Assembly: GCA_052145115.1 (NCBI GenBank)
Contig: JBKQPG010000006.1
Coordinates: forward strand, 31,957 to 95,956
Reading direction: 5' to 3'
DNA: 64,000 bases
Source of the DNA: CAIVVT01 sp052145115
GTDB taxonomy: Bacteria > Acidobacteriota > Terriglobia > Bryobacterales > Bryobacteraceae
Part shown: positions 39,510-49,063 of the stretch, piece after piece
How the letters are laid out: every line of letters starts with the position of its first letter
How positions within the stretch are numbered: the stretch's first letter is position 1
Translations under genes and position numbers: made by a program
The notes under the pieces: generated by a model
The model's input: the letters and a program-made list of their open reading frames with translations, nothing else
The model's database searches: none
What the model was told of the DNA's origin: nothing

Positions 39510-40757
39510 TTATTCGTAGCGCAGGGTTTCGACGGGCATCAGACGCGTGGCGGAACGGGCGGGGTAGAGCGTCGCGAGGAAGCTGACGGCGAGCGCCGCG
39601 GCGGAGATCCAGAGGGCGTCGGCGAAGTGTGGCTGGAAGGGGACGTATGAGATCGAGTAGATCTCCTCGTCCAGAGCGATCCAGCGGTAATGATCGGCCA
39701 GGAAGCTCAGGCCGTAGCCCGAGACGAGGCCGAGGAGCACGCCGCACAGGCCGATCAGCAATCCCTGGGCGATGAAGATGCGGGCGATCTGGGCCTGCTT
39801 GGCGCCGAGCGCGATCAGCACGGCGATATCGCGGCGCTTCTCCATCACCGACATCACCAGCGCGGTGAAGATATTGAGCGCGGCGACGAGCTGAATCAGG
39901 CCGATGGTGATGGTGGAAACGGTCCGCTCCAGGCGCAGGGCGCTGAGAAGCTGGCGGTTCTGCTCCATCCACTGGGTGGCGCCGAGTTTGTCGCGGCGGC
40001 CGGCGTTGAGCAACGACTCGGCGGCGCGCGCGACGGCGGGGGCGTCGTAGACGTCGGCCAGGCGCAACTCGAGCGCGTTGACGACGTCGCCGGTGGAGAA
40101 AAGGCGCTGGGCGTCTTCCAGGGAGACGAAGGCGAACTGGTTGTCCAGGTCGTAGAAGCCGGATTCAAAGATGGCGGCGACGCGGAATTGGGATTCGCCG
40201 GCGCGCACGCCGAAGGGCGTCAGCTCACCCTGCGGGCTGAGGACGCGCAGCACCGCGCCGGGCAACATGCCGGTGCGCTGGGCGAGGTGCGAGCCGAGGA
40301 CGATGGCGGGCAGGCCGCGGAGGCCGCCGCGGAGACCGTCGAGCGAGCCTTTCGTGATGCTGCGGCGCAGTTGTTTCAGGACCGCGGCATCGAGCGGCAC
40401 GCCCTTGAGCGTGGCCTCGGACGACTGTAGCGGCCCGGCGGCGAAAACCTTGCCGTAGAGGGCCGGCTCGGCCGAGGTGACGCCGGGCAGGCGGCGCAGC
40501 TTTTCACATAGCGCGCGCCAGTCGGCGATGCCGGAGGAGGGCTCCTTTTCGAGAATCGTGACGTGCGGGGTGGCGCCGAGGAGGTTGGTTTCGAGGCTGG
40601 AGCGGAAGCCGTTGTTGACGGCCAGGGCGATGACGAGCGCCATGACACCGGCGGCGACGCCAAGCACGGAGATGACGGTGATCAGCGAGACCACCGTCTG
40701 GCGCCGTTTGGCCTTGAGATAACGCGCGGCGATGAAAAGCTCGAAGGCTTCCAGCAT
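39510..40757 (-). CDS. ABC transporter permease, LolC/LolE family
   Basis: Inner-membrane permease of 415 residues. It has an N-terminal helix after the family motif ELFIAARYLKAKRRQTVVSLITVISVLGVAAGVMALVIALAVNNGF, a large periplasmic domain (about 50-270), and three C-terminal helices with IGLIQLVAALNIFTALVMSVMEKRRDIAVLIALGAKQAQIARIFIAQG, the FtsX/LolE permease signature. It should act with a LolD-type ATPase to release lipoproteins to LolA; no lolD is in the window. ATG 40757 gives the standard N-terminus. It follows lysS by 10 bases, probably in one transcript. Confidence 0.9.
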   Translation of the reverse strand: MLEAFELFIAARYLKAKRRQTVVSLITVISVLGVAAGVMALVIALAVNNGFRSSLETNLLGATPHVTILEKEPSSGIADWRALCEKLRRLPGVTSAEPALYGKVFAAGPLQSSEATLKGVPLDAAVLKQLRRSITKGSLDGLRGGLRGLPAIVLGSHLAQRTGMLPGAVLRVLSPQGELTPFGVRAGESQFRVAAIFESGFYDLDNQFAFVSLEDAQRLFSTGDVVNALELRLADVYDAPAVARAAESLLNAGRRDKLGATQWMEQNRQLLSALRLERTVSTITIGLIQLVAALNIFTALVMSVMEKRRDIAVLIALGAKQAQIARIFIAQGLLIGLCGVLLGLVSGYGLSFLADHYRWIALDEEIYSISYVPFQPHFADALWISAAALAVSFLATLYPARSATRLMPVETLRYE

Positions 40758-40767
40758 TCGCGCAGCC

Positions 40768-42288
<1,521 letters not shown>

Positions 42289-42313
42289 GAAGGGACTCCT
42301 TGGAAAACATCAT

Positions 42314-42319
42314 TATAAT
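42314..42319 (+). promoter_or_regulatory. Perfect -10 element TATAAT before the GT2 gene
   Basis: TATAAT at 42314-42319 is a consensus -10 nine bases before TTG 42329. No -35 and no Shine-Dalgarno sequence are visible. The divergent lysS start is only about 25 bases to the left, so any upstream promoter sequence overlaps lysS. Confidence 0.55.
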
Positions 42320-42328
42320 AATTTGTGC

Positions 42329-43054
42329 TTGGACTCCCTCTCCATTGTCGTCCCGGCGTACAACGAGGGGCGGCGGCTGCCGGCCACGCTGGAGACGCTG
42401 TGCGCGTTCCTGCACGGCAGCGCGATGCGGGAGCGGGAGATCGTGGTGGTGGACGACGGTTCGACCGATGAAACGGCCGAGATCGCGCGTCAGTGGGGCC
42501 GGCGGGAGCCGCTAGTCCGGGTGGTGGGGAATCCGGGCAATTGCGGGAAAGGCTACGCGGTGCGGGCGGGGTTCGGCGAGGCGCGCGGCGAGTGGGTGCT
42601 GTTCACGGACGCGGACCTCTCGACGCCGATCGAGGACCTGGCGCGGCTGGAAGCGGCGATTGCGCGCAGCGGGGCCGACGGGGCGATCGGGTCGCGGGCG
42701 CTCAATCGCAAGCTGGTGGGCAAGCGGCAGAGCCTAGCGCGCGAGATCAGCGGCCGCGTGTTCAATCTGTTCGTGCGGCTGGTGACGGGGCTGCCGTATC
42801 GCGACACGCAATGCGGGTTCAAGCTGTTCCGAGGCGACGTGGCGCGGGCGCTGGCGGCGCGGCAGAAATTGGACGGCTTCGGCTTCGACGTCGAAATCCT
42901 GTCGATCGCGCGGCGGCTGGGCTACCGGATCGAGGAAGTGGCGGTGCGGTGGAACAACGCCGAGGGCACGAAGGTCAGCCTGTGGAAAGGGCTGGCCGCA
43001 TTCGGCGATCCCGTGCGCGTGCGCTGGAACGAGCTGCGCGGGCGCTACCGCTAG
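42329..43054 (+). CDS. Family 2 glycosyltransferase (dolichyl/polyprenyl-phosphate glycosyltransferase-like)
   Basis: A 241-residue GT-A enzyme starting LSIVVPAYNEGRRLPATLETL, with VVDDGSTDETAEIA (nucleotide-binding Asp), GKGYAVRAGF, the DxD-type LFTDADLSTPIEDL, DTQCGFKLFRGDVA and FDVEILSIARRLGYRIEEVAVRW. This set matches dolichyl-phosphate beta-glucosyltransferase-like proteins that make polyprenyl-linked sugars at the membrane. It lacks the extra C-terminal helices of some relatives. The start is uncertain: no ATG or GTG is available, so TTG 42329, nine bases after a perfect -10, is used, with TTG 42323 as the alternative. Confidence 0.85.
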   Translation: MDSLSIVVPAYNEGRRLPATLETLCAFLHGSAMREREIVVVDDGSTDETAEIARQWGRREPLVRVVGNPGNCGKGYAVRAGFGEARGEWVLFTDADLSTPIEDLARLEAAIARSGADGAIGSRALNRKLVGKRQSLAREISGRVFNLFVRLVTGLPYRDTQCGFKLFRGDVARALAARQKLDGFGFDVEILSIARRLGYRIEEVAVRWNNAEGTKVSLWKGLAAFGDPVRVRWNELRGRYR

Positions 43055-43162
43055 CCCGGAAGTTTCACCAACAATCGGGCTAGGCGCGGCGGGCCGCGGC
43101 GATTCGTCATCCATCGATGCCCGGCCCCGGCCCGCGATTCGGACCGGCCGGTCTTCAAACGA

Positions 43163-43168
43163 TAGAAT
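43163..43168 (+). promoter_or_regulatory. -10 element TAGAAT exactly 7 bases before the tpiA ATG
   Basis: TAGAAT at 43163-43168 is followed by seven bases (AAAAACC with its neighbours) and ATG 43176. There is no Shine-Dalgarno sequence. This predicts a leaderless tpiA mRNA. The same hexamer and spacing occur before the ribokinase gene. Confidence 0.6.
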
Positions 43169-43175
43169 AAAAACC

Positions 43176-43931
43176 ATGCGCACTCCTCAATTGGCCGGCA
43201 ATTGGAAGATGTACAAGACGCCGGCGGAAACCACTGCATTCTTCGATAAATTCCTGCCGCTGGTGGCGCAGTCCACGCATGCGGATATCCTGATTTGCCC
43301 GCCCTACGTGGACATCGCCGCGGCCGTCGCGGCCACGGCCGGCTCGCGCGTGGAGGTCGGCGCGCAGAACTGCGAGTACCACAAGGAAGGCGCCTTCACG
43401 GGCGAGATTTCACCGGCGATGCTGAAGGCCGCGGGCTGCGCGTTCGTCATCATCGGACACAGCGAGCGGCGGCAGTACTACGGCGAGACCGACGCGACCG
43501 TGCTGCTGCGGACCAAGGCGGCGCTGGCGAACGGCCTGAAGCCGATCGTGTGCGTGGGCGAGCTGCTGGCGGAGCGCGAGGCAGGCAAGACCAACGCGGT
43601 GCTGGGGACGCAGTTCAACGGCGGCATCGCGGGACTGAGCGCGGAGGAGTTCGCGCAGATCGTGATTGCTTACGAGCCGGTGTGGGCTATCGGAACGGGC
43701 AAAGTCGCGACACCCGAGATCGCCGAAGAGGCGCACAAGCTGATCCGCGCGCTGGCGGCGGCGCAGTTCGGCCGAGAGGCGGCGGAGAGCGTGCGCATTC
43801 TGTACGGCGGCAGCGTGAAGCCGGACAACGTGAAGGGCCTGATGGCGCAGCCGGACATCGACGGCGGGCTGGTGGGCGGCGCGTCGCTGGACGCGGCCAG
43901 CTTCGCGGCCATTGTCAATTTCCAAAACTGA
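43176..43931 (+). CDS. tpiA: Triose-phosphate isomerase
   Basis: Interconverts dihydroxyacetone phosphate and glyceraldehyde 3-phosphate in glycolysis. The 251-residue barrel has the catalytic Lys region (QLAGNWKMYKT), the electrophilic His in VIIGHSERRQYYGETD, the catalytic Glu in VIAYEPVWAIGTGKVATPE (flexible loop 6), and the phosphate-binding ILYGGSVKPDN and GGLVGGASL. It stands alone rather than with gap or pgk, and is convergent with dinB. Confidence 0.97.
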   Translation: MRTPQLAGNWKMYKTPAETTAFFDKFLPLVAQSTHADILICPPYVDIAAAVAATAGSRVEVGAQNCEYHKEGAFTGEISPAMLKAAGCAFVIIGHSERRQYYGETDATVLLRTKAALANGLKPIVCVGELLAEREAGKTNAVLGTQFNGGIAGLSAEEFAQIVIAYEPVWAIGTGKVATPEIAEEAHKLIRALAAAQFGREAAESVRILYGGSVKPDNVKGLMAQPDIDGGLVGGASLDAASFAAIVNFQN

Positions 43932-43934
43932 TTT

Positions 43935-45197
43935 CTAGGACTCTTTCGCAGGCGGCGCGGGGCGCGGGCCTTTACCCGGCAGACCGACGGGGTTCTCGTG
44001 CACGCGCTCGGGCGTGTCGCCCTTGAGACCGCTGGCGAGGGAGACCATCTTCTCACCGTAGCGGTCGCGGATGCGGTCGGCGGCGTCCATGACGCGCTGC
44101 GCGCGCTCATTGTGCTCGGCGTCAAGCAGGTCGAGCTGGCCGGGGCCGGCTTCAAATCCGGATACACCGGCCCCCAGCAGGCGCACCGGCGCGCCGCGCT
44201 TCCAGTTGCGCTGGAACAGCTCGCGCAATGCCAGGATCAGATCGTGGTCGAGCTGCGAGGCGTGCTCGAGGGTGCGCGCGCGTGTGAGAGTCGTGAAATC
44301 CTTGTAGCGCAGCTTGAGATGCACAGTGCGGGCGTGAAAGCCATGCTCGCGCAGGCGGCGGGCGACCTTCTCGGTCAGGCGCGTGAGAGTCGTCTCAAGC
44401 AATTCCGGGTCGGCGGTGTCGTGGTCGAAGGTGTGCTCGTGGCTGATGGACTTGGGGTCCTCGTGCTCGCCGATAACGCCGTCGAACCAGGCGCCGGCGT
44501 CCAGGCCGCGGGCCTTCCCGGCCAGCGCCAGGCCCCATAGCCCGAAGCGCTGCCGCAGGAAATCCTCGTCCAGCCGCGCCAGGTCGCCGACTCGGCGGAT
44601 GCCGATCTCGAGCAGCTTCTGTTCCATCACCTTGCCCACCCCGGGGAGTTTGCGTGCGTCCAGCGGCGCCAGAAAATCCGATTCCAGGCCGGGCTGGATC
44701 CACAGAATGCCGTTGGGCTTGGCCTGATCCGAGGCGACCTTCGAAACCAGGCGCGAGGTGGAGATGCCGATAGAACAATTCAGGCCGGTCGCGTTCTTCA
44801 TGCGCTGGTGCAGGGCGTGCGCCGCGGCGAGCGGGGGCCCGAGCAGCCGCGCGGTTCCGGTGAGGTCCAGGTAGGCCTCGTCCACCGACGCCATTTCGAC
44901 CTGCGGGGAGAACTCCTGCAGCACGGCATGGACCTTGTGGGAGTATTCGCGGTACCGGTCGGGGTGGCCGTCGAGGAAGATGGCGTGCGGGCAGAGCTGC
45001 GCCGCGGTGCGCAGCGGCAGGGCGGAGTGCACGCCGTACTTGCGGGCGGCGTAACTGGCGGCCGAAACGACGCCGCGCTCGTTCTTCTGCCCGCCGACAA
45101 CGACGGCTTTGCCCTTCAGACTCGGATCGAAGAGCTCTTCAACCGAGACGAAGAAGGCGTCCATGTCGACGTGGAAAATGGTCCTCAGGGGCTCCAT
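43935..45197 (-). CDS. dinB: DNA polymerase IV (Y family)
   Basis: Error-prone translesion polymerase of 420 residues. Palm/finger motifs are FHVDMDAFFVSVE, VVGGQKNERGVVSAASYAARKYGV, and the catalytic SVDEAYLDLTGT; then the helix-hairpin-helix region LPGVGKVMEQKLLEIGIRRVGDL and the little-finger domain (HARTVHLKLRYKDFTTLTRART). ATG 45197 is the usual start, 12 residues before DMDAFF, and overlaps the end of prmC by 13 bases. The C-terminal tail after about 365 is Pro-rich without an obvious beta-clamp motif. The longer frame upstream is prmC read in another frame. Confidence 0.93.
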   Translation of the reverse strand: MEPLRTIFHVDMDAFFVSVEELFDPSLKGKAVVVGGQKNERGVVSAASYAARKYGVHSALPLRTAAQLCPHAIFLDGHPDRYREYSHKVHAVLQEFSPQVEMASVDEAYLDLTGTARLLGPPLAAAHALHQRMKNATGLNCSIGISTSRLVSKVASDQAKPNGILWIQPGLESDFLAPLDARKLPGVGKVMEQKLLEIGIRRVGDLARLDEDFLRQRFGLWGLALAGKARGLDAGAWFDGVIGEHEDPKSISHEHTFDHDTADPELLETTLTRLTEKVARRLREHGFHARTVHLKLRYKDFTTLTRARTLEHASQLDHDLILALRELFQRNWKRGAPVRLLGAGVSGFEAGPGQLDLLDAEHNERAQRVMDAADRIRDRYGEKMVSLASGLKGDTPERVHENPVGLPGKGPRPAPPAKES

Positions 45198-46105
45198 TGC
45201 ACCTTCACGACTCGCGGCAGGCCGGCGAGATCCGGGATGACGGAGCACTCTTTCCAGCCCTGACCCAGGAGACTCGCGACGGACTCGGCCTGCGTTGCTC
45301 CGATCTCCAGAATGAGCCAGCCGCCGGGCCGCAGCAAGCGGGCGGCTTCGGGGATCAGGCGGCGGTAAACGGCGAGTCCATCCGCGCCCCCGTCGAGGGC
45401 GGCGCGGGGTTCCCAGTCGCGCACCTCGCGCTGAAGCGTTGCGAGTTCGGCGGTCGCGATGTAGGGCGGGTTGGACACGATCAGGTCTAAGCTCGCGTCG
45501 TCGAACGCCGCACCGAGGTCGCACTGAACGAAGTCGACCTGCGCACCGAGCCGCGCGGCGTTGGCGCGCGCGATGCGCAGGGCGTCGGGGCTAATCTCCG
45601 TCGCGCAGGCGCGGGCCTTCGTTTCGAGCACCAGCGTCACGGCGAGAATGCCGGAGCCCGTGCCGATGTCGAGGATGCGCCAAGCGTCGACACGAGTGTC
45701 GACGCGGCAGGCACGAGTGCCTGCGCCACCAACGCGAGTGCCTGCGCCACCAACGCGAGTGCCTGCGCTGTCCGATTTCGGCAACAGCGCGAGGGCGGCT
45801 TCGACGACGTGCTCGGTCTCCGGGCGCGGAATCAGCACGCCCTCTTCGACGTGAAAATCGCGGCCCCAGAATTCCTGCGTGTGGGTGATGTACTGAGTCG
45901 GCTTGCCTTGCAAGCGCTCGTGGAGGAAGCGGCCGTAATGGATCCACTCCATCTCGGAAAGCTCATGTTCCGGGTGAGTGAGAAGGTAAACGCGGTCGCG
46001 ATGCAGAGCGTGGGTGAGCAGAACTTCGGAGGTGAGAGCGGGCGCGCCGATGCCGCCTCCCGTGAGCAGGTCAAGCCCTTGCCGGAGCGCGGTTTCTACT
46101 TTCAT
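45185..46105 (-). CDS. prmC: Peptide chain release factor glutamine methyltransferase, with a repeat-derived insert
   Basis: Methylates the Gln of the GGQ motif in release factors, fitting its place right after prfA. The 306-residue protein has the N-terminal PrmC domain (TSEVLLTHALHRDRVYLLTHPEHEL, GKPTQYITHTQEFWGRDFHVEEGVLIPRPETEHVV), the SAM-binding ILDIGTGSGILAVTL and the catalytic IVSNPPYIA. Between the two domains (about residues 110-140) is an unusual GTRVGGAGTRVGGAGTRACRVDTRVDAW-type insert, written here in pieces as GAGTRVG repeats. It is encoded by two palindromes and two 21-base tandem units (45686-45764) and keeps the frame. The start overlaps prfA by 35 bases. Confidence 0.9.
   Translation of the reverse strand: MKVETALRQGLDLLTGGGIGAPALTSEVLLTHALHRDRVYLLTHPEHELSEMEWIHYGRFLHERLQGKPTQYITHTQEFWGRDFHVEEGVLIPRPETEHVVEAALALLPKSDSAGTRVGGAGTRVGGAGTRACRVDTRVDAWRILDIGTGSGILAVTLVLETKARACATEISPDALRIARANAARLGAQVDFVQCDLGAAFDDASLDLIVSNPPYIATAELATLQREVRDWEPRAALDGGADGLAVYRRLIPEAARLLRPGGWLILEIGATQAESVASLLGQGWKECSVIPDLAGLPRVVKVQWSP
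45686..45764. repeat. Palindromes and 21-base tandem repeat inserted in prmC
   Basis: Consists of the perfect palindrome GTCGACACGAGTGTCGAC (45686-45703), the perfect palindrome GCAGGCACGAGTGCCTGC (45707-45724), and two exact 21-base units (45723-45743 and 45744-45764) beginning GCGCCACCAACGCGAGTGCC. Both palindromes share the core CACGAGTG, and the tandem units share GCGAGTGCCTGCG with the second. A related palindrome lies between genes at 24846-24863. The 21-base unit equals seven codons, so copy-number change does not break prmC. Confidence 0.9.
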
Positions 46106-47186
46106 CGCCGGCGGCGTCGGCCTGCTCCTGGAGCTTGCGGGCGTTGTAGAAATTCGTGCAGGCGGAAATCAGCTCGTCCAGGCCGCCTTCCATCACCTTG
46201 TCGAGCTGATAGAGCGTCAAGCCGATGCGGTGGTCGGTGATCCGGTTCTCCTTGAAATTGTAGGTGCGGATCTTCTCACTGCGGTCGCCGGTGCCGACCT
46301 GGCTGCGGCGGTCGGCGCCGATGGCCTGGGCCTGCTTCTCCATCTCCAGGTCGTAGAGGCGCGAGCGCAGCACACGCTCGGCCTTGGAACGATTCTTGAT
46401 CTGCGATTTCTCATCCTGGCAACTGACCACCAGGCCCGTCGGCAGGTGCGTGATGCGCACGGCCGAATAGGTGGTGTTGACCGACTGGCCGCCGGGGCCC
46501 GAGGAGCAGAAGGTGTCGATGCGTATGTCCTTGGGTTCGATCTTGATATCGACGTCGTCGGCTTCGGGCAGGACGGCCACGGTGATGGTCGAAGTGTGTA
46601 TGCGGCCCTGTTGTTCGGTAACCGGCACGCGCTGCACGCGGTGCACGCCGCTCTCGTACTTGAGGCGCGAATAGACGCGGTCGCCGTTGATCAGCGCGAT
46701 GACTTCCTTGGCGCCGCCGGCCGAGGAATCGCTGGAGGACGTCACTTCCACCTTCCAGCGGTGCGATTCGGCGTAGCGCGAGTACATGCGGAAGACCTCG
46801 GCCGCGAACAGGCTGGCCTCATCGCCGCCGGCGCCGGCGCGGATCTCCAGCAGGACGTTCTTCTCGTCGTTGGGGTCCTTGGGCAGCAGCAGCAGCTTCA
46901 GGTCTTCGGTGTACTTCGCGATTGCGGGCTCGAGGCGGGCGATCTCTTCCTGCGCCATGGCCAGCAGTTCCGCGTCGTCCTCGGCGGCCATGAGACGCGC
47001 GCCCTCGAGATCCTCGGCGATCTTCTTATATTCGCGGTACTGGGTGACGATCTCTTCCAGATCGCGGCGCGCCTTGGCCGTCTTGCGGTACTCGTCGGCG
47101 TCGTTGATCACGGCCGGGTCGGCCATGGCGGCGTTCAGCGCCTCGAAGCGTCTTTCGACGTCGTCCAGTTGTTTCGATAATTCCAT
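46071..47186 (-). CDS. prfA: Peptide chain release factor 1
   Basis: Terminates translation at UAA and UAG. The 371-residue protein has the helical N-terminal domain, domain 2 with PVTEQQGRIHTSTITVAVLPEAD (the PxT codon-recognition region), and the catalytic GGQ in FCSSGPGGQSVNTTYSAVRITHLPTG, followed by VSCQDEKSQIKNRSKAERVLRSRL. The GGQ flank has SGPGGQSVNTTYS rather than the enterobacterial SGAGGQHVNKTDS, a variant I believe is common in several phyla. Its ATG overlaps the DUF1385 stop by one base (TGATG), and prmC follows with overlap, so DUF1385-prfA-prmC-dinB looks like one unit. Confidence 0.96.
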   Translation of the reverse strand: MELSKQLDDVERRFEALNAAMADPAVINDADEYRKTAKARRDLEEIVTQYREYKKIAEDLEGARLMAAEDDAELLAMAQEEIARLEPAIAKYTEDLKLLLLPKDPNDEKNVLLEIRAGAGGDEASLFAAEVFRMYSRYAESHRWKVEVTSSSDSSAGGAKEVIALINGDRVYSRLKYESGVHRVQRVPVTEQQGRIHTSTITVAVLPEADDVDIKIEPKDIRIDTFCSSGPGGQSVNTTYSAVRITHLPTGLVVSCQDEKSQIKNRSKAERVLRSRLYDLEMEKQAQAIGADRRSQVGTGDRSEKIRTYNFKENRITDHRIGLTLYQLDKVMEGGLDELISACTNFYNARKLQEQADAAGDESRNRAPARA

Positions 47187-48208
47187 CAGGCAATCACCAG
47201 TTCTCCGCCCGCCCGCTGCTCAATCTCCATCGCTCCCTCCAGGGCGCGGATGGCGACCGCGGTCTGATCGTCGGACGGAGGCTGGGTGGTGATGCGCTGC
47301 AGCCACAGCCCCGGGGCGGTGATCAGGGCCAGGAATCCGCCCTTGTGTTTGGCCGCGAAACGAATGATCTCGTAGCTCAGGCCCATGATCAGCGGCAGGG
47401 CCAGGATGCGCGTCAGAAACCGCAGCCAGAACGTCGGCGTCGGTATCAGCGCGTAGACGGCGATGGAGACCAGCATCACCACCAGCAGGAAGCTGGTGCC
47501 GCAGCGTGGATGCCAGGTGGTGAAGCTCTGGGCATTGGCCACCGTCAGCGGGCGGCCGGATTCGAAGTTGAATACCACGCGGTGCTCGGCGCCGTGATAC
47601 TCGAACACGCGGTGAATGTCGGCCGACCGCGACAGCAGCCACAGGAAACCGAGGAAGATGGCCAGGCGCGCCACGCCGTCCACGAGGTTGAAGGCGATCC
47701 AACCGCTGAGCGCCGGGAAGCTCTTCTGCACCGCCGTCGCGATCAGCAGCGGGATGAACTTGTACATCAGGATGAAGAAGCCGAGGCTGAAAACGATCTG
47801 CAGGACGATCGCCCACCAGGGCATTTCGCCGCTGCCTTTTTTCGGATCGACGCTGGCCGGAGTCTGCCCCTTCGCCTCGGCTTCCCGCGCCGCTTCCGCC
47901 TGCAACAGGACATTGGCGGAGAAGCGCAGGGCTTTCAGGCCCAGCCACAGGGAATAGACCAGCGTGCCGACGCCGCGCACCAGCGGGACCTTGAAGATGG
48001 GGTATTTGTCGGAGAGCTTATCCAGTTGGGCCTCTTCGGTGGCGAAGGAACCGTCGGGCAGGCGCACGGCCACCGAATAGCTGTGCGGGGCGCGCATCAT
48101 GACGCCCTCCATCACGGCCTGGCCACCGACCAGGATCTCCTCGCCATTTTCGAGGACGGGGAGCAACTGCGCGTGGGCAGCCCAGCGGAGATATGTCTTC
48201 CAAGCCAA
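47186..48208 (-). CDS. DUF1385 membrane protein
   Basis: A 340-residue protein of the DUF1385 family, which is often encoded just upstream of prfA. It opens with ILVGGQAVMEGVMMRAPHSYSVAVRLPDG, has PLVRGVGTLVYSLWLGLKALRFSA, four or more membrane helices (WAIVLQIVFSLGFFILMYKFIPLL, LVDGVARLAIFLGFLWLLS, SFLLVVMLVSIAVYALI), and the conserved FEYHGAEHRVVFNFESG and FTTWHPRCGTSFLL motifs, with His residues that could bind metal. Function is unknown. The start is TTG 48208 with AGAGGG upstream, and a TATACT -10 lies at 48237-48232. Confidence 0.85.
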   Translation of the reverse strand: MAWKTYLRWAAHAQLLPVLENGEEILVGGQAVMEGVMMRAPHSYSVAVRLPDGSFATEEAQLDKLSDKYPIFKVPLVRGVGTLVYSLWLGLKALRFSANVLLQAEAAREAEAKGQTPASVDPKKGSGEMPWWAIVLQIVFSLGFFILMYKFIPLLIATAVQKSFPALSGWIAFNLVDGVARLAIFLGFLWLLSRSADIHRVFEYHGAEHRVVFNFESGRPLTVANAQSFTTWHPRCGTSFLLVVMLVSIAVYALIPTPTFWLRFLTRILALPLIMGLSYEIIRFAAKHKGGFLALITAPGLWLQRITTQPPSDDQTAVAIRALEGAMEIEQRAGGELVIA

Positions 48209-48231
48209 TCCGAAAAGCCCTCTCTATCAAA

Positions 48232-48237
48232 AGTATA
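48232..48237 (-). promoter_or_regulatory. -10 element TATACT for the DUF1385-prfA-prmC-dinB unit
   Basis: On the minus strand TATACT (48237-48232) lies 23 bases before TTG 48208, leaving room for a short leader with AGAGGG. No clear -35 is seen. This contrasts with the leaderless candidates, which lack such a leader. Confidence 0.45.
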
Positions 48238-48454
48238 GCGTGAGGCCGAAGCGGCTCTTGATTATGAGGATGCAGCGCCGTGGCCAGGGATTCGCCCGTC
48301 AGGCGGGAGCAGAGGCGAGTTTGCGGCGGGATGTCCGCCCGGCGGCGCACGGGGAATGGCTCAACCCGGCCCATCCACGGAGGTGGGGTTACGGCTCGTT
48401 GGTCCCGGTTGCCAAGGGGCAGGCCGGGGCGGCCGGCGGCGAACAGGCAGCGAA

Positions 48455-48850
48455 TTAGGCCGCGGCCGCCGATGCGGAGCGCGGCTGCTCCCGGAGGGGG
48501 GCTTGCCGCATCCCGCCGGCATGCGTCTCGATCAACCAGCGCAGATGGACCATCTCGAACGGAGGAGCGCAGTAGTCCGCGGCGCCGGCCTCCAGCGCGT
48601 CCAGCCACTCGTCGGTTTCGGGCAAACGGCTCACCACGATCACCGGCAGATGCGGGAACATCGCCTGGGCGGCGTGGAAGGCGGGGCCGGTGGTGCAAAA
48701 GACAAGATCCCCCGAAACAGCGGACGAACCAGCCAGGCAGCGCTGAACGCGACACGATGCGGCGGCGAGGCACGCCGCCAGTTCCGCTTCCAATTTCTCT
48801 TCCAGGCGGAACAGGATGGCCTTACGAGCCGGATGAATCATCGAGTCCAT
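48455..48850 (-). CDS. Degenerate response-regulator receiver-like protein
   Basis: A 131-residue protein resembling a receiver (REC) domain at its C-terminal half: FPHLPVIVVSRLPETDEWLDALEAGAADYCAPPFEMVHLRWLIET, like the strand-5 and helix-5 end of REC with Pro-Phe after the Lys position. The usual phosphorylated Asp and the conserved Lys (KPF, here APPF) are missing, so phosphorylation is unlikely. The N-terminal half carries ILFRLEEKLEAELAACLA. ATG 48850, nine bases after GGAG, is preferred over 48859. It is alone on the minus strand; the 48209-48454 gap after it has no gene. A pseudo-receiver scaffold is possible. Confidence 0.6.
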   Translation of the reverse strand: MDSMIHPARKAILFRLEEKLEAELAACLAAASCRVQRCLAGSSAVSGDLVFCTTGPAFHAAQAMFPHLPVIVVSRLPETDEWLDALEAGAADYCAPPFEMVHLRWLIETHAGGMRQAPLREQPRSASAAAA

Positions 48851-49063
48851 AGCTTGCATCTCCAGAATGTACTGGACTCAGACGTTTGACGGCGCCTCAT
48901 GCGGTGACCGTCACTTGGGACCGCCGGACGTTCCCAGATCCTGTAACCAGTATAAGACATGCGGTCTGAAATAGATGAAAATTAACCCGCAATCAGGCCG
49001 TTTTAATGCTTGAAATAAATGCGAAACTGAGCGCTTGTTAAACTGGAATATTACGGAGGTGGG

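Noticed and set aside
45723..45764. CRISPR array in prmC
   Set aside because: The units are directly adjacent 21-base repeats with no spacers and they are translated as part of a conserved enzyme.
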